Below, in pieces: positions 41,885-50,263 of a DNA stretch of 64,000 nucleotides. Both the position numbers and the translations under genes were made by a program. The stretch spans positions 1 to 64,000 of the forward strand of contig NZ_WRPA01000017.1 of NCBI RefSeq assembly GCF_009831655.1. Direction: 5' to 3'. The notes beneath the pieces are model-generated. The model did no database searches and was not told the origin of the DNA. It worked only from the letters and a program-made list of their open reading frames with translations. Origin of the DNA: Shewanella insulae. Its GTDB lineage: Bacteria; Pseudomonadota; Gammaproteobacteria; Enterobacterales; Shewanellaceae. Within the stretch, counting starts at the first letter, position 1, and the number at the start of each line of letters is the position of its first letter.

Positions 41885-42022
41885 CAGCAATTATGGTAAG
41901 ATTTACAATCACCTATACAAATGACAACTCAGCGCAAAGTTAATAATTTGCTCTTTACCTCACAGGTTCAGATCCAAACCGTTATTAAAGAGAGCCCGCG
42001 CTAATCCCCACCATTCTGGGTC

Positions 42023-42247
42023 TCAGGAAGACCTATCCTGACAACACTGCCCAAGTTGTATTGGCGGACACTTCACCGTGCCGTAGGAGCAGAATACACA
42101 GCAGTCGCCGGGGAGCGGCTTGAGCAGCTCATGGCAACCCTGGCATTCGTAGAAGAACTGGCAGGCATTGGTGGGCATAGTCTCCTGCCGAATATGCCCA
42201 CAATGGGGGCAGGTGATTTCAGACGTTAACACCAGATCACTAACCAT
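42023..42247 (-). CDS. GDCCVxC-motif zinc-binding small protein
   Basis: A 74-residue protein with CPHCG (Cys13, Cys16), CQGC (Cys35, Cys38) and the signature GDCCVFCSYGTVKCPPIQ (residues 47-64). This matches the family called GDCCVxC domain-containing (seleno)proteins, some of which carry selenocysteine; here all positions are cysteine codons. A redox or metal-thiol role is plausible, with no reaction proven. It ends in a further CC pair (QCCQD). Confidence 0.85.
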   Translation of the reverse strand: MVSDLVLTSEITCPHCGHIRQETMPTNACQFFYECQGCHELLKPLPGDCCVFCSYGTVKCPPIQLGQCCQDRSS

Positions 42248-42310
42248 GACTCGCTAAACCTCAATGGTAATAAGCCTTAACCCTAAACTACGCCTATTGT
42301 GCGCGAATAA

Positions 42311-42403
42311 ACAGTAGTTAACTCACATCGGTCTACTGAGGCAAAGGAGCAACAGCTTAAGGCGGAGGACTCCACCGAGAAGGAGTTTTTGGCTCAGGTT
42401 TAG
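42311..42403 (+). pseudogene. possible coding remnant
   Basis: A short frame ending TAG reads STEAKEQQLKAEDSTEKEF and LAQV, with the biased, charged composition of a real protein tail, but it has no start codon after the stop at 42308-42310. It may be a decayed gene end in the otherwise empty space 42248-42486. A chance frame cannot be excluded. Confidence 0.2.
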
Positions 42404-42486
42404 GGCTATCCAACAAACGTACCTGTACTCGCCAGGCTGATGCCTCAGGTCTGCAACCTGTCGCCTAAGGTTTAAGGGCTAAGGAC

Positions 42487-43434
42487 CTAAGGCTTGCCAT
42501 TGCCCTGCTTGAGCAGTAGCTCGGCCTTGGCGCCGAGAAACACATAGATCCCCAGCCCCACCAGCAGGCCGACCACGGCGAACATCATGCCGATGGCGGG
42601 CTGCACATACTTCATCTCTCCCAGGGAAGCCTTAAACATGGTCAGCAGGGCCTCGATGGAGATGGCGATCAAGATAGTGGAGATGAAACGGGTGATGGTG
42701 CGCCGGGTGGAGCTGTGACGAAAGATATCCTTATGCATCAACACCTCCTCTTCGAGTATGGTCTTGCCCAGATCGAACACGGCCAGGGCCAGGGTGATGA
42801 ATATGATGATGCTAAAGGGCTTGATGGAGCCGCTGGGCACCAGCCCCTCGGCGAGCAAGGCGACGATATCCACGGTAGCCATGCTGATGAGCACGAGTAC
42901 CATGATAAACAGCCCGACCACTAGCGCGGTATAGACCCCCTTGAACAGGGGCGTCGCCCTGCGTCTTGCCCGATCGCCCATCATAAACTCGATCAACTGA
43001 GTGAGATTGATATCCACCACGATAAAGCCCCGACCCGAGTCGTCTTCGATACGATAGGAGGCCGACAAGCAGAGCTGGCCGCTGGCGTTGGAGAGATAGG
43101 GGGTGGTGATCTTGAGTCGCTCAGTCTCCTGCGCCTTGGAGAAGTAAGGCCTGTGGCTGCGGCTCAGGTTACGCCCCACGGGGATCGCCTGCACGACACG
43201 ATTGACTATGGCCACGTTGTCGCTGATCTGCACCCCATCGCCATCGAGCACATAGAGCAGCTCGATAAAGGGATAGCTGTTGGCGATCTCGGCCATGGCC
43301 CGCACCCGAAAGCCGGGGTCGGACAGCATCAGGGGATCGCTTATCCCCACCAAAATAGACTCCAGCAGCTCCTTCACCAGCTGCTCATGTTCATGGTACC
43401 GCTCGATCACACTTAGATAACTCATTGCCGCCAT
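42487..43434 (-). CDS. PDC-sensor domain membrane protein
   Basis: A 315-residue protein. The first 160 residues look like a PDC/CACHE-like ligand-binding domain (FIELLYVLDGDGVQISDN and RSHRPYFSKAQETERLKITTPYLS), followed by four membrane helices from about 163 to 305. There is no kinase, GGDEF or methyl-accepting domain, so it is a sensor without a visible output. GGGGAG is six bases before ATG 43434. The N-terminal domain lacks a preceding membrane helix, so its topology is unusual for a PDC sensor. Monocistronic. Confidence 0.75.
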   Translation of the reverse strand: MAAMSYLSVIERYHEHEQLVKELLESILVGISDPLMLSDPGFRVRAMAEIANSYPFIELLYVLDGDGVQISDNVAIVNRVVQAIPVGRNLSRSHRPYFSKAQETERLKITTPYLSNASGQLCLSASYRIEDDSGRGFIVVDINLTQLIEFMMGDRARRRATPLFKGVYTALVVGLFIMVLVLISMATVDIVALLAEGLVPSGSIKPFSIIIFITLALAVFDLGKTILEEEVLMHKDIFRHSSTRRTITRFISTILIAISIEALLTMFKASLGEMKYVQPAIGMMFAVVGLLVGLGIYVFLGAKAELLLKQGNGKP

Positions 43435-43708
43435 AGACAGCTCCCCTTAGATAACGGCTCTAAGCTTTGCAACTATGGCGCCAATCCCATTCGCGGGCAC
43501 AGAAACCAGGCTAAGACTGGGAAAAACGCCGCGCCATGGGGCGAAAACCCAGGCAGGTGGATGCTGATAGTGAGATGAATCGCCGGAGCCAGGGCGTGCA
43601 ATTCTCGCTGACTACTGCCCAAGCACACAGGCATCTGCACCAAAAGAGGGCAGATGCCGGGGTATTTCAACACAGGTAAAGGGTGAAGATAACCTTATGT
43701 AGAATCAA

Positions 43709-44854
43709 TTAGTGCCGCTGCTGCGCCTCTAACGTCGCCAGGCTCTCGCTGTATTTGCGGGTCCAGAAGGGGTGATCTGTCTTGGCCAGCGCCTGCTTCT
43801 GCTGGTCTATGGCTAAGTCGAACATCTTCAGCTCGCCATAGGCCCGGGCCAAAGCATCGTGGGCGGTGTGGGAGTCGGGGTTGGCCTCCACCGCCGCCTG
43901 ATAGACAGCTAACCCCTTGTCTTTATCCTTGGCAAACTCGGCATCCGCCAGGGCGATCAGCGAATCGGTAGACGGTACGGGGAAGCCATACTTCTGCTGC
44001 GACAGGTAACTATAGTGGTCGAGGATCGCCTTCACGCCCCCCTTGGCGATCTCTGAGTCTGGCGAGAGCACCCTGTGATAGTCGTCGAACAGCCACTCTA
44101 TGCCGTAGGCGGTCGCCAGGATCGGCTGGGTCATATAGTAGGTGCCGTCGAAACGCTTCACCTTATAGTGCAGCGCCGGATGATTGGTAGTCTCGAGCAA
44201 CTCCTCCAAAGCGGCGAAATCCGCCAGCTGACGCTGCTCGAAATCGCTGTCGCTGGTGGTCAACATCAGGTAGCGCGGCTTGCCATTGAGCTTCTCTAGC
44301 TTGTCCGCGGCCGACTTCATCACATAGGCAAAATCGTCACTCAGCACAGGGCTCGCCGCCAGGTAGGCGTTGAACAACTCGGGGCGATTAAGCAAGGTGT
44401 AGAGCACCAGGCCGGCGTTGCCGGTGAAGCCGTTCATGATGCGAAAGCCATTGGTACGATACTTGGCATCGATGGCGGGCAGCAGCGACTGGGCCATGAA
44501 ATCCAGCAGCGCCGTGTTGCCCTCCTGCTCGATCGCCTGCTCTTTCAGCTTACCTAAGCCCTGGTCACCATCGGGCGCGGTGACGATGATGGTCTCAAGC
44601 CAGGGCCAGTCGCCGTTGTGGCTCATCCAGTCATGCATGCCCTCCAGATAACCACGACTTCGGGGATGAAAGTCGAACAGCAGCACATAACGCTTGTCGG
44701 TATTTTTGCTATAGCTAGGTGGAAGGGTTACCTGAAAGGCCATGGGCTGCTCGTTGCCAGGCACCTTGATCATCAGGGTCTCAAGTTGGGCGGCTTGAAC
44801 CAGATTCAGGCCGCTACACAGCAACAAGATGACACCAGCAATCCATTTATTCAT
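43709..44854 (-). CDS. exported esterase-like alpha/beta hydrolase with TPR tail
   Basis: A 381-residue exported protein: signal peptide about 1-21, an esterase-D/IroE-like alpha/beta-hydrolase domain (about 25-270, with LPPSYSKNTDKRYVLLF) and a C-terminal TPR-like part (about 295-375). At the nucleophile elbow, where relatives have G-x-S-x-G, this protein reads GFTGNAG (142-148), with Thr in place of Ser. Either it uses Thr or it has lost hydrolase activity. ATG 44854 has AAGGAAG upstream; the preceding GTG is less likely. Confidence 0.8.
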   Translation of the reverse strand: MNKWIAGVILLLCSGLNLVQAAQLETLMIKVPGNEQPMAFQVTLPPSYSKNTDKRYVLLFDFHPRSRGYLEGMHDWMSHNGDWPWLETIIVTAPDGDQGLGKLKEQAIEQEGNTALLDFMAQSLLPAIDAKYRTNGFRIMNGFTGNAGLVLYTLLNRPELFNAYLAASPVLSDDFAYVMKSAADKLEKLNGKPRYLMLTTSDSDFEQRQLADFAALEELLETTNHPALHYKVKRFDGTYYMTQPILATAYGIEWLFDDYHRVLSPDSEIAKGGVKAILDHYSYLSQQKYGFPVPSTDSLIALADAEFAKDKDKGLAVYQAAVEANPDSHTAHDALARAYGELKMFDLAIDQQKQALAKTDHPFWTRKYSESLATLEAQQRH

Positions 44855-45131
44855 CACGTCTCTTCCTTATTATTCTTGTTAAATGATTAAGTGATTAGCA
44901 GGTGCTCACCCAGGTGCGACGACCTACAAGGTGAGATGCTATTTTTTAACATAGCAAATGAGTATGCTTTTCAGCGAGATACTCGTCAATCTGTGAAGCT
45001 GCTGCACTAGGCTGGCATTTCGTCTTTTAGGGGGTAGCTTCTGGCGATAATTCACTAGCCAAAGGGACATTTTCCGCTTAGGATCTGGTCTGTCATTTAA
45101 CGATTAATGCATAGTGGAGTAAGCCAACGTT

Positions 45132-45809
45132 ATGGGTATTCGAGCCATAGTTGTAGATACAGCAGGTACAACAACCGATCTGAACTTTATTCAGGACACC
45201 CTTTTTCCCTATTCGTCTAAGGCCCTCGCTGATTTTTTAGAAGAAAATCAAACTAATGTATTAGTAGACAACTGCATCAGCGACGTGAAAGATATCGCGC
45301 TGGAGCCAGACGCCTCACTGGCGCGCGTGGTGGAGATACTGCAGCAATGGATTGCCGAAGATCGCAAGGCCACTCCGCTTAAGACACTGCAAGGCCTGAT
45401 CTGGAAACAGGGCTACGCCAAAGGCGAATTTAAGGGTCACATCTACCCTGACTTCATCGACAGCGTGAAAGACATTAAGGCGCAAAATCTGCGTCTCTAC
45501 AGCTTCTCTTCAGGCTCGGTAGATGCGCAGAAACTGCTGTTCAGCCACAGCGATGGCGGCGATCTGACCGAGTATTTCGATGGCCACTTCGATACCCGCA
45601 CCGGCAACAAGCTGTTTAAGCAGGCCTACTGCAACATCATCAACACCATCAGCCTGGCGCCTAAGCAGGTGCTGTTTATCTCTGATGTGTTGGAAGAACT
45701 CAAGGCGGCGGAGCAGGCGGGGATGCGCGTCATGCAAATGGTACGCGAGACCACGCAGCGCACCGGTGACTACCCACAGATCACCAACTTCAAGGAGTTA
45801 AGCCTCTAA
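45132..45809 (+). CDS. mtnC: acireductone synthase (enolase-phosphatase E1)
   Basis: MtnC is a HAD-superfamily enzyme of methionine salvage that enolises and dephosphorylates 2,3-diketo-5-methylthiopentyl-1-phosphate. The 225-residue protein begins [18 protein letters not shown], where the HAD motif I has Asp9 and the second acidic residue position reads Ala, as is usual for E1 enzymes (DIEGTTT is the common form). [15 protein letters not shown] (motif II) and [13 protein letters not shown] (motif IV) follow. GGAG precedes the ATG. No other salvage gene is adjacent. Confidence 0.93.
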   Translation: MGIRAIVVDTAGTTTDLNFIQDTLFPYSSKALADFLEENQTNVLVDNCISDVKDIALEPDASLARVVEILQQWIAEDRKATPLKTLQGLIWKQGYAKGEFKGHIYPDFIDSVKDIKAQNLRLYSFSSGSVDAQKLLFSHSDGGDLTEYFDGHFDTRTGNKLFKQAYCNIINTISLAPKQVLFISDVLEELKAAEQAGMRVMQMVRETTQRTGDYPQITNFKELSL

Positions 45810-45829
45810 GGCTGTCGCTCACTATGTAC

Positions 45830-45856
45830 AAAGGCACCTCGAGGTGCCTTTTTTGT
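45830..45856 (+). terminator. Rho-independent terminator of mtnC
   Basis: AAAGGCACCTC-GAGGTGCCTTT, a perfect palindrome, followed by TTTT, about 20 bases after the mtnC stop. Confidence 0.9.
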
Positions 45857-45996
45857 TGCCCGAATAAAACCGGGCTGAACCAGGGTGTCAATTCGTCCCG
45901 CAGCGAACGACTAACGACTCGGGGATTGGTATTGTCGCGAGATGCTGATATCTTAACCTAAAACTAAACGCTTGTTTGAAAATTAAAGGTTAAGAT

Positions 45997-46425
45997 ATGG
46001 AGCAGTTCGTTAGTCGCTTTCCCTTCCATACCCGCATCCAGGTTGCCTGGGGTGAAATGGATGCCCTGCAGCACGTCAACAATGTGGTCTATTTCCGTTA
46101 CTTCGAAACGGCACGTATCGACTTTTTTAATCAGCTGTTCCCGCTGGATAAACTCTATAAGTCGGGCATGGGGCCGGTGATCAGCGACAATAATGCCCGC
46201 TATAAGCGCCCGGTCACCTTCCCTGATACCCTCTTGGTCGGCGTCAACATCAGCGATATTCATAAAGATCGTTTCACCATGCATTATCAGGTGTTCAGCG
46301 AGCGACAACAGGCGATCACCACCACGGGCTCCTCGGTCGCCGTCATGTTCGACTTCAACAAGCAAGCCAAGGCCGAGTTACCCGCCGAGCTACTGGCCGT
46401 GCTTCAGCAACACTGCGCAGACTAG
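45997..46425 (+). CDS. hotdog-fold acyl-CoA thioesterase
   Basis: A 142-residue single-domain hotdog protein of the 4-hydroxybenzoyl-CoA thioesterase/FadM type: IQVAWGEMDALQHVNNVVYFRYFE has the conserved Asp and His-Val-Asn-Asn signature. AAGG precedes the ATG. The likely role is hydrolysis of medium- or long-chain acyl-CoA. A related but distinct paralogue lies at 47815-48219. Confidence 0.87.
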   Translation: MEQFVSRFPFHTRIQVAWGEMDALQHVNNVVYFRYFETARIDFFNQLFPLDKLYKSGMGPVISDNNARYKRPVTFPDTLLVGVNISDIHKDRFTMHYQVFSERQQAITTTGSSVAVMFDFNKQAKAELPAELLAVLQQHCAD

Positions 46426-46440
46426 CCGGGCTAGCCTAAG

Positions 46441-47466
46441 TCACATCTCCTCGTTAAACAGCAACACTATGCCGCCACCACTGAGGCCGCTGTTGATGTT
46501 GAGGGTTATGCCTATCCCTATGTTGCGCAGCCAGGATGACAAGGATGGTGTCTGCACTAGCCAGCCGGCGCCAAACTCGTAGTAGTGGCGCGTGCCCATG
46601 GGGTCTATCACGTCGCCACTGAGATCGATGCGCTTGGCCAACAGACGCATCTCGTTCTGTCGCTCGAAGAAGTCGGGCAGGCCATAGTGAAACACCAGGG
46701 CATTGCTCAGGCGCCCGACCTGAGGGGTGACGGCCTGCATGCCATCATCGGTCAGCAGGCTACGGCCTATGCCGTATCTGAGGGTGCTGATAAACTCCCA
46801 TTTATTGCCCAGCAGGTCGCCGGTATAGCTAACCTCGACATTGGGATCTAACATGATGGCACCATAGCTGGTGTTCACCAGCTTCTCATCGAGCTGGCCT
46901 CTAATCTTGCTCAGCAAGGGATCCTTATAGGTTAAGGTGTTCTCCAGCCAGAGCAGTTGGGCACCGAGGCCAAACATTGCACGCCACTGCTGGTTTATCT
47001 GATACTTCCAGCGATACTCGCCCGCCAGCAGGTAGCTGGTATCTTTGATCGGACTACTGATGGTCTCATCCTCCAGTCCTTGTATGCTGTCGCTGGCGTG
47101 CACGTAGGAGAGGCGAACTTGGATGCTTTGGGACCACTCGGGCGAGAGCGGCACTGTGTCGCTCTCCCAGGGCAAGGTATAGGAGGTGAGCTGACTGCGC
47201 CGCTCAAGCGACTCCTCGCTACCGACATCGCCTATCTCGCTCAGATCCACTATGGTGTTGGGATTAAAATCCACTATCCCTAAGGTGATCAGGTTAGCAT
47301 CGGTGAGCACCATGGCACTGGTGATGTCCCCCTTGAGTTTGGCCTCGACAGCGGGGCGCAGGTTAATCTCCGGAGCAGCCAATGCTTGAGTAAAGTAAAC
47401 CCCAACACAGAGCCCAAGCCAGCGGGTCAGCGCGCTCTTAAGGTGTATATGGCCCTTGATTTTCAC
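46441..47466 (-). CDS. solitary autotransporter-like outer-membrane beta-barrel protein
   Basis: A 341-residue exported protein. After the signal peptide (about 1-31), the chain has repeated amphipathic beta-strands (SIQVRLSYVHASDS, YLLAGEYRWKYQI, WEFISTLRYGIGRS, HYYEFGAGWLVQT), and ends GGGIVLLFNEEM. This resembles the Omp_AT family, autotransporter barrels that lack a passenger domain, found in Vibrio and Shewanella. GTG 47466 is supported by GAGG seven bases upstream. Function unknown. Confidence 0.75.
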   Translation of the reverse strand: MKIKGHIHLKSALTRWLGLCVGVYFTQALAAPEINLRPAVEAKLKGDITSAMVLTDANLITLGIVDFNPNTIVDLSEIGDVGSEESLERRSQLTSYTLPWESDTVPLSPEWSQSIQVRLSYVHASDSIQGLEDETISSPIKDTSYLLAGEYRWKYQINQQWRAMFGLGAQLLWLENTLTYKDPLLSKIRGQLDEKLVNTSYGAIMLDPNVEVSYTGDLLGNKWEFISTLRYGIGRSLLTDDGMQAVTPQVGRLSNALVFHYGLPDFFERQNEMRLLAKRIDLSGDVIDPMGTRHYYEFGAGWLVQTPSLSSWLRNIGIGITLNINSGLSGGGIVLLFNEEM

Positions 47467-47563
47467 GCGAAGGCCTCATCTAATTTTAACAAAATCATCT
47501 TGTTACTAATTTTATCACCCTGTGCTAACGTTAAGTTTCATCCCGTCAAACGAGAGGCAGACT

Positions 47564-47809
47564 ATGACGCAAGAGACGATTCGACACCAGGACGACCAGC
47601 AGAAATTTGTCCTGTCCATTGCAGGCCATGATGCGGTATTAGAGTATCAACGACAAGGCGACAAGGTGGATTTTGTTCGCACCTTCGTGCCGGATGAACT
47701 GAGGGGACAAGGCGTGGCCGGGCGCCTGGTGCGCCATGGTTTAGCGTGGGCCAAGTCCCAGCAACTCGCCATCACAGCCAGCTGCTGGTACGTGCAGAAG
47801 TTTTTGTAA
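47564..47809 (+). CDS. GNAT-like YjdJ-type small acetyltransferase
   Basis: An 81-residue protein with the reduced GNAT fold: AVLEYQRQGDKVDFVRTFVP and then ELRGQGVAGRLVRHGLAWAK, in which R-G-Q-G-x-A is the acetyl-CoA pyrophosphate loop, and CWYVQKFL at the end. It belongs to the YjdJ group of minimal N-acetyltransferases. ATG 47564 follows GAGAGG. Substrate unknown. Ends convergent with the thioesterase at 47815. Confidence 0.87.
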   Translation: MTQETIRHQDDQQKFVLSIAGHDAVLEYQRQGDKVDFVRTFVPDELRGQGVAGRLVRHGLAWAKSQQLAITASCWYVQKFL

Positions 47810-47814
47810 CCCGC

Positions 47815-48219
47815 CTATTCGCCGGTCAGGGTCAGCAGCGCCTGCTTCACCTCTTCCCCTATGGGTTGGCTCTTGTCGACGCTATAGTCGTAATGCACTA
47901 AGGTGGTCTTGGCCTCGGCGGTCATCTTCCCCCCCTGCCAGCTCTGCTGCGCCACCTCGAAACTGGCATTACCCACACGGCTGATCCAGGTCTTGATCTC
48001 CACCGGCAGACCATATTGGGTCGGCGAGGTGTAGGCGATGGTAAAGCCCGCCACGATCAGGTTCCACTCCGCCAGATTAAGCGAGGGATTGAAGATGGCG
48101 AAGATGGGCTCACGCGCCGCCTCGAACCAGACGGGCATAACGGTATTGTTGATATGGCCCAGGCCATCGGTTTCATTGAATCTGGGTTGAATGGTTAAAC
48201 TGAAAGAGCGTAACGGCAC
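47815..48219 (-). CDS. acyl-CoA thioesterase, FadM/YbgC-like
   Basis: A 134-residue hotdog-fold protein: RFNETDGLGHINNTVMPVWFE holds the conserved Asp and HINN motif. GTG 48219 is preceded by AGGAG six bases upstream. It probably hydrolyses acyl-CoA. It lies downstream of, and on the same strand as, the long-chain acyl-CoA ligase gene (48340-50136), though separated by about 120 bases with a hairpin. Confidence 0.88.
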   Translation of the reverse strand: MPLRSFSLTIQPRFNETDGLGHINNTVMPVWFEAAREPIFAIFNPSLNLAEWNLIVAGFTIAYTSPTQYGLPVEIKTWISRVGNASFEVAQQSWQGGKMTAEAKTTLVHYDYSVDKSQPIGEEVKQALLTLTGE

Positions 48220-48302
48220 AGGGAGCTCCTAAGGCTAAGTCGTTATTTTTGTGGGAATACGCTAACCGAGAAGCCCTTGGGATGCAAGATGGACTTTCGA
48301 CC

Positions 48303-48331
48303 TAAGGGCGCCTCGTTGCGAGACGCCCTTA
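48303..48331 (-). terminator. hairpin after the acyl-CoA ligase gene
   Basis: TAAGGGCG-(C)-CTC-GTTGC-GAG-(A)-CGCCCTTA, a strong stem with one mismatch and only a weak T-rich tail. Probable terminator or processing hairpin. Confidence 0.5.
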
Positions 48332-48339
48332 AGATCTAA

Positions 48340-50136
48340 TTACTTCACATACATGGCGTTAATTTCGGTGGCGTACTTGTGATAGATCATCTTACGCCTC
48401 AGCTTCATGGTCGGTGTCAGCAGACCGGCCTCCATAGAGAAGGCCTCGGGTAACAGGGTAAACTTCTTGATCTTCTCGAAGCCCGCCAGCTCCTGCTGCA
48501 GATGCTTGAGACGCTGCTCGAAGTGCTCGATCACATGGCTGTGACGCAGCAGCTCAATGGGCGACTCGTAGTGCAAGCCCTTCTCCTCGGCCCAGGCCTC
48601 TAACGACTCGAAAGCGGGCACGATAAGCGCGGTCACATAGTTTTTGGCATCGGCGATCACCGCCACCTGCTCGATGAAGGGACAGCAGCCTACCTTGCCC
48701 TCGACCCTCTGGGGCGCGATATATTTACCGTTAGAGGTCTTCATCAACTCCTTGATGCGGTCTGTGATGAACAGGTTACCCTGCGCGTCTAGCTCACCGG
48801 CATCCCCCGTCTTCAGCCAACCATCTTCGAAGCTATCGGCAGTCTCCTGGGGACGATTGTAGTAGCCGCGCATCACGGTATCACCGCGCACCAGGATCTC
48901 GTTGTCTTTACCCAGCTTGATCTCGACTTCCGGCAGGGTCTTGCCGTTAGAGCCAGCCACCCGGTTATCCAGGGTATTACAGGTCACGGTCGCCGTGGTC
49001 TCCGTCATGCCATAGCCGCAGAGCACGGGAATATCGATGGCGTGGAAGAAGCTGGCCACGTTCTGATCCAGCGCCGCACCACCGCACGGCATAAACTTAA
49101 GCCTGCCACCCAATACCTGTTGCAGCTTGCTGTACACCAGCTTATGAGCCAGTTTCCACTGGGTCTTGAGCCACCAGGAGCTCTTGGCCCTGCCCTGGCT
49201 GACCTCGAACTGACGCTCGCCCACCGACATGGCCCAGGCAAACAGCCTCTTGCGGGTGTCGGGCGCCTTATTCACCTTGTCCTGCACCGCACTGTAGACC
49301 TTCTCCAGGAAGCGCGGCACCACACAAAGGGTGTGAGGACGAATATCGACGATCGCCTCTTTCACCGTCATAGGATCTTTGAGGTAGACGTTATGGCCGC
49401 CGCGGCACAACACATAGAAACTCCAGCCCCGTTCGAACACATGGCTCAGCGGCAGGAAGGCCAGCGACACATCGCCAGGCGTGAAGGGTAATATGGTATC
49501 GTGCTGACGGACCACAGAGGCGATATTACGATAATCCAGCATCACCCCTTTAGGGTCACCCGTGGTGCCCGAGGTGTAGATAAGGGTTAGCAGATCGTCC
49601 AGGGCCAGGTTAGCCAGACGGTGAGCCAGTTCGGCCTCGACCTCAGGCGAATGGGTTTGCGTCAGCAGGCTATCGAAATGAACAGCTGTATCCTCTTGCG
49701 CCAGCGCCACCTCGGCATCGAAGACCACTATCTGGGTCAGGCTGGGGCAGAGTGCAAGCAGTTCGCGGGCCATGCGGTACTGCTCGGCATCGCCGACGAA
49801 GATCAGCTTGGCCTGGGCATCGTCTATGATGTAGCGCGCCTGCTCCAGGGTACTGGTGGGATAGATGGGCACCACCACCGCCTTGGCCTTGAGGGCACCG
49901 ACGTCGGCACAGGTCCATTGGGGGCAGTTTTGCGACAGGATCACTACCTTGTCCTGGGGGACAAAGTCTGAGGCGATCAGCGCTTTAGCGATCTGGTCAC
50001 CAATCTCGTCGAATTGTCGCCAACTGATCTGCTGCCAAGGCGCCGATAAGCCATAGCCTTCCAATGCGATGGCATCGCCACGTTGCTGGCTCTGGGCCTG
50101 CATCAGGCTAATGGGATGATACTGTTGGAGCGACAT
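48340..50136 (-). CDS. AMP-dependent long-chain acyl-CoA ligase
   Basis: A 598-residue adenylate-forming enzyme of the FAA1/long-chain acyl-CoA synthetase group. The AMP-binding signature LIYTSGTTGDPKGVML (near 186-201), YGMTETTATVTCN (near 370) and GWLKTGDAGELDAQGNLFITDRIKELMKTSNGKY region (near 440-472) mark the core and hinge. It activates fatty acids for lipid synthesis or degradation. No fatty-acid oxidation genes adjoin it; a thioesterase gene follows. Confidence 0.93.
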   Translation of the reverse strand: MSLQQYHPISLMQAQSQQRGDAIALEGYGLSAPWQQISWRQFDEIGDQIAKALIASDFVPQDKVVILSQNCPQWTCADVGALKAKAVVVPIYPTSTLEQARYIIDDAQAKLIFVGDAEQYRMARELLALCPSLTQIVVFDAEVALAQEDTAVHFDSLLTQTHSPEVEAELAHRLANLALDDLLTLIYTSGTTGDPKGVMLDYRNIASVVRQHDTILPFTPGDVSLAFLPLSHVFERGWSFYVLCRGGHNVYLKDPMTVKEAIVDIRPHTLCVVPRFLEKVYSAVQDKVNKAPDTRKRLFAWAMSVGERQFEVSQGRAKSSWWLKTQWKLAHKLVYSKLQQVLGGRLKFMPCGGAALDQNVASFFHAIDIPVLCGYGMTETTATVTCNTLDNRVAGSNGKTLPEVEIKLGKDNEILVRGDTVMRGYYNRPQETADSFEDGWLKTGDAGELDAQGNLFITDRIKELMKTSNGKYIAPQRVEGKVGCCPFIEQVAVIADAKNYVTALIVPAFESLEAWAEEKGLHYESPIELLRHSHVIEHFEQRLKHLQQELAGFEKIKKFTLLPEAFSMEAGLLTPTMKLRRKMIYHKYATEINAMYVK

Positions 50137-50263
50137 AATTTTCTGACCCTTTTAGCGTACACTTGTACCTTTTTTGACGCATTTTACTGTAATGGCGGCC
50201 AAAAAATAAGAGTTTTTGCTCCAATAGTGTTAATTGGAGCACAAAAGCCAGAGGGCAAGGGGA

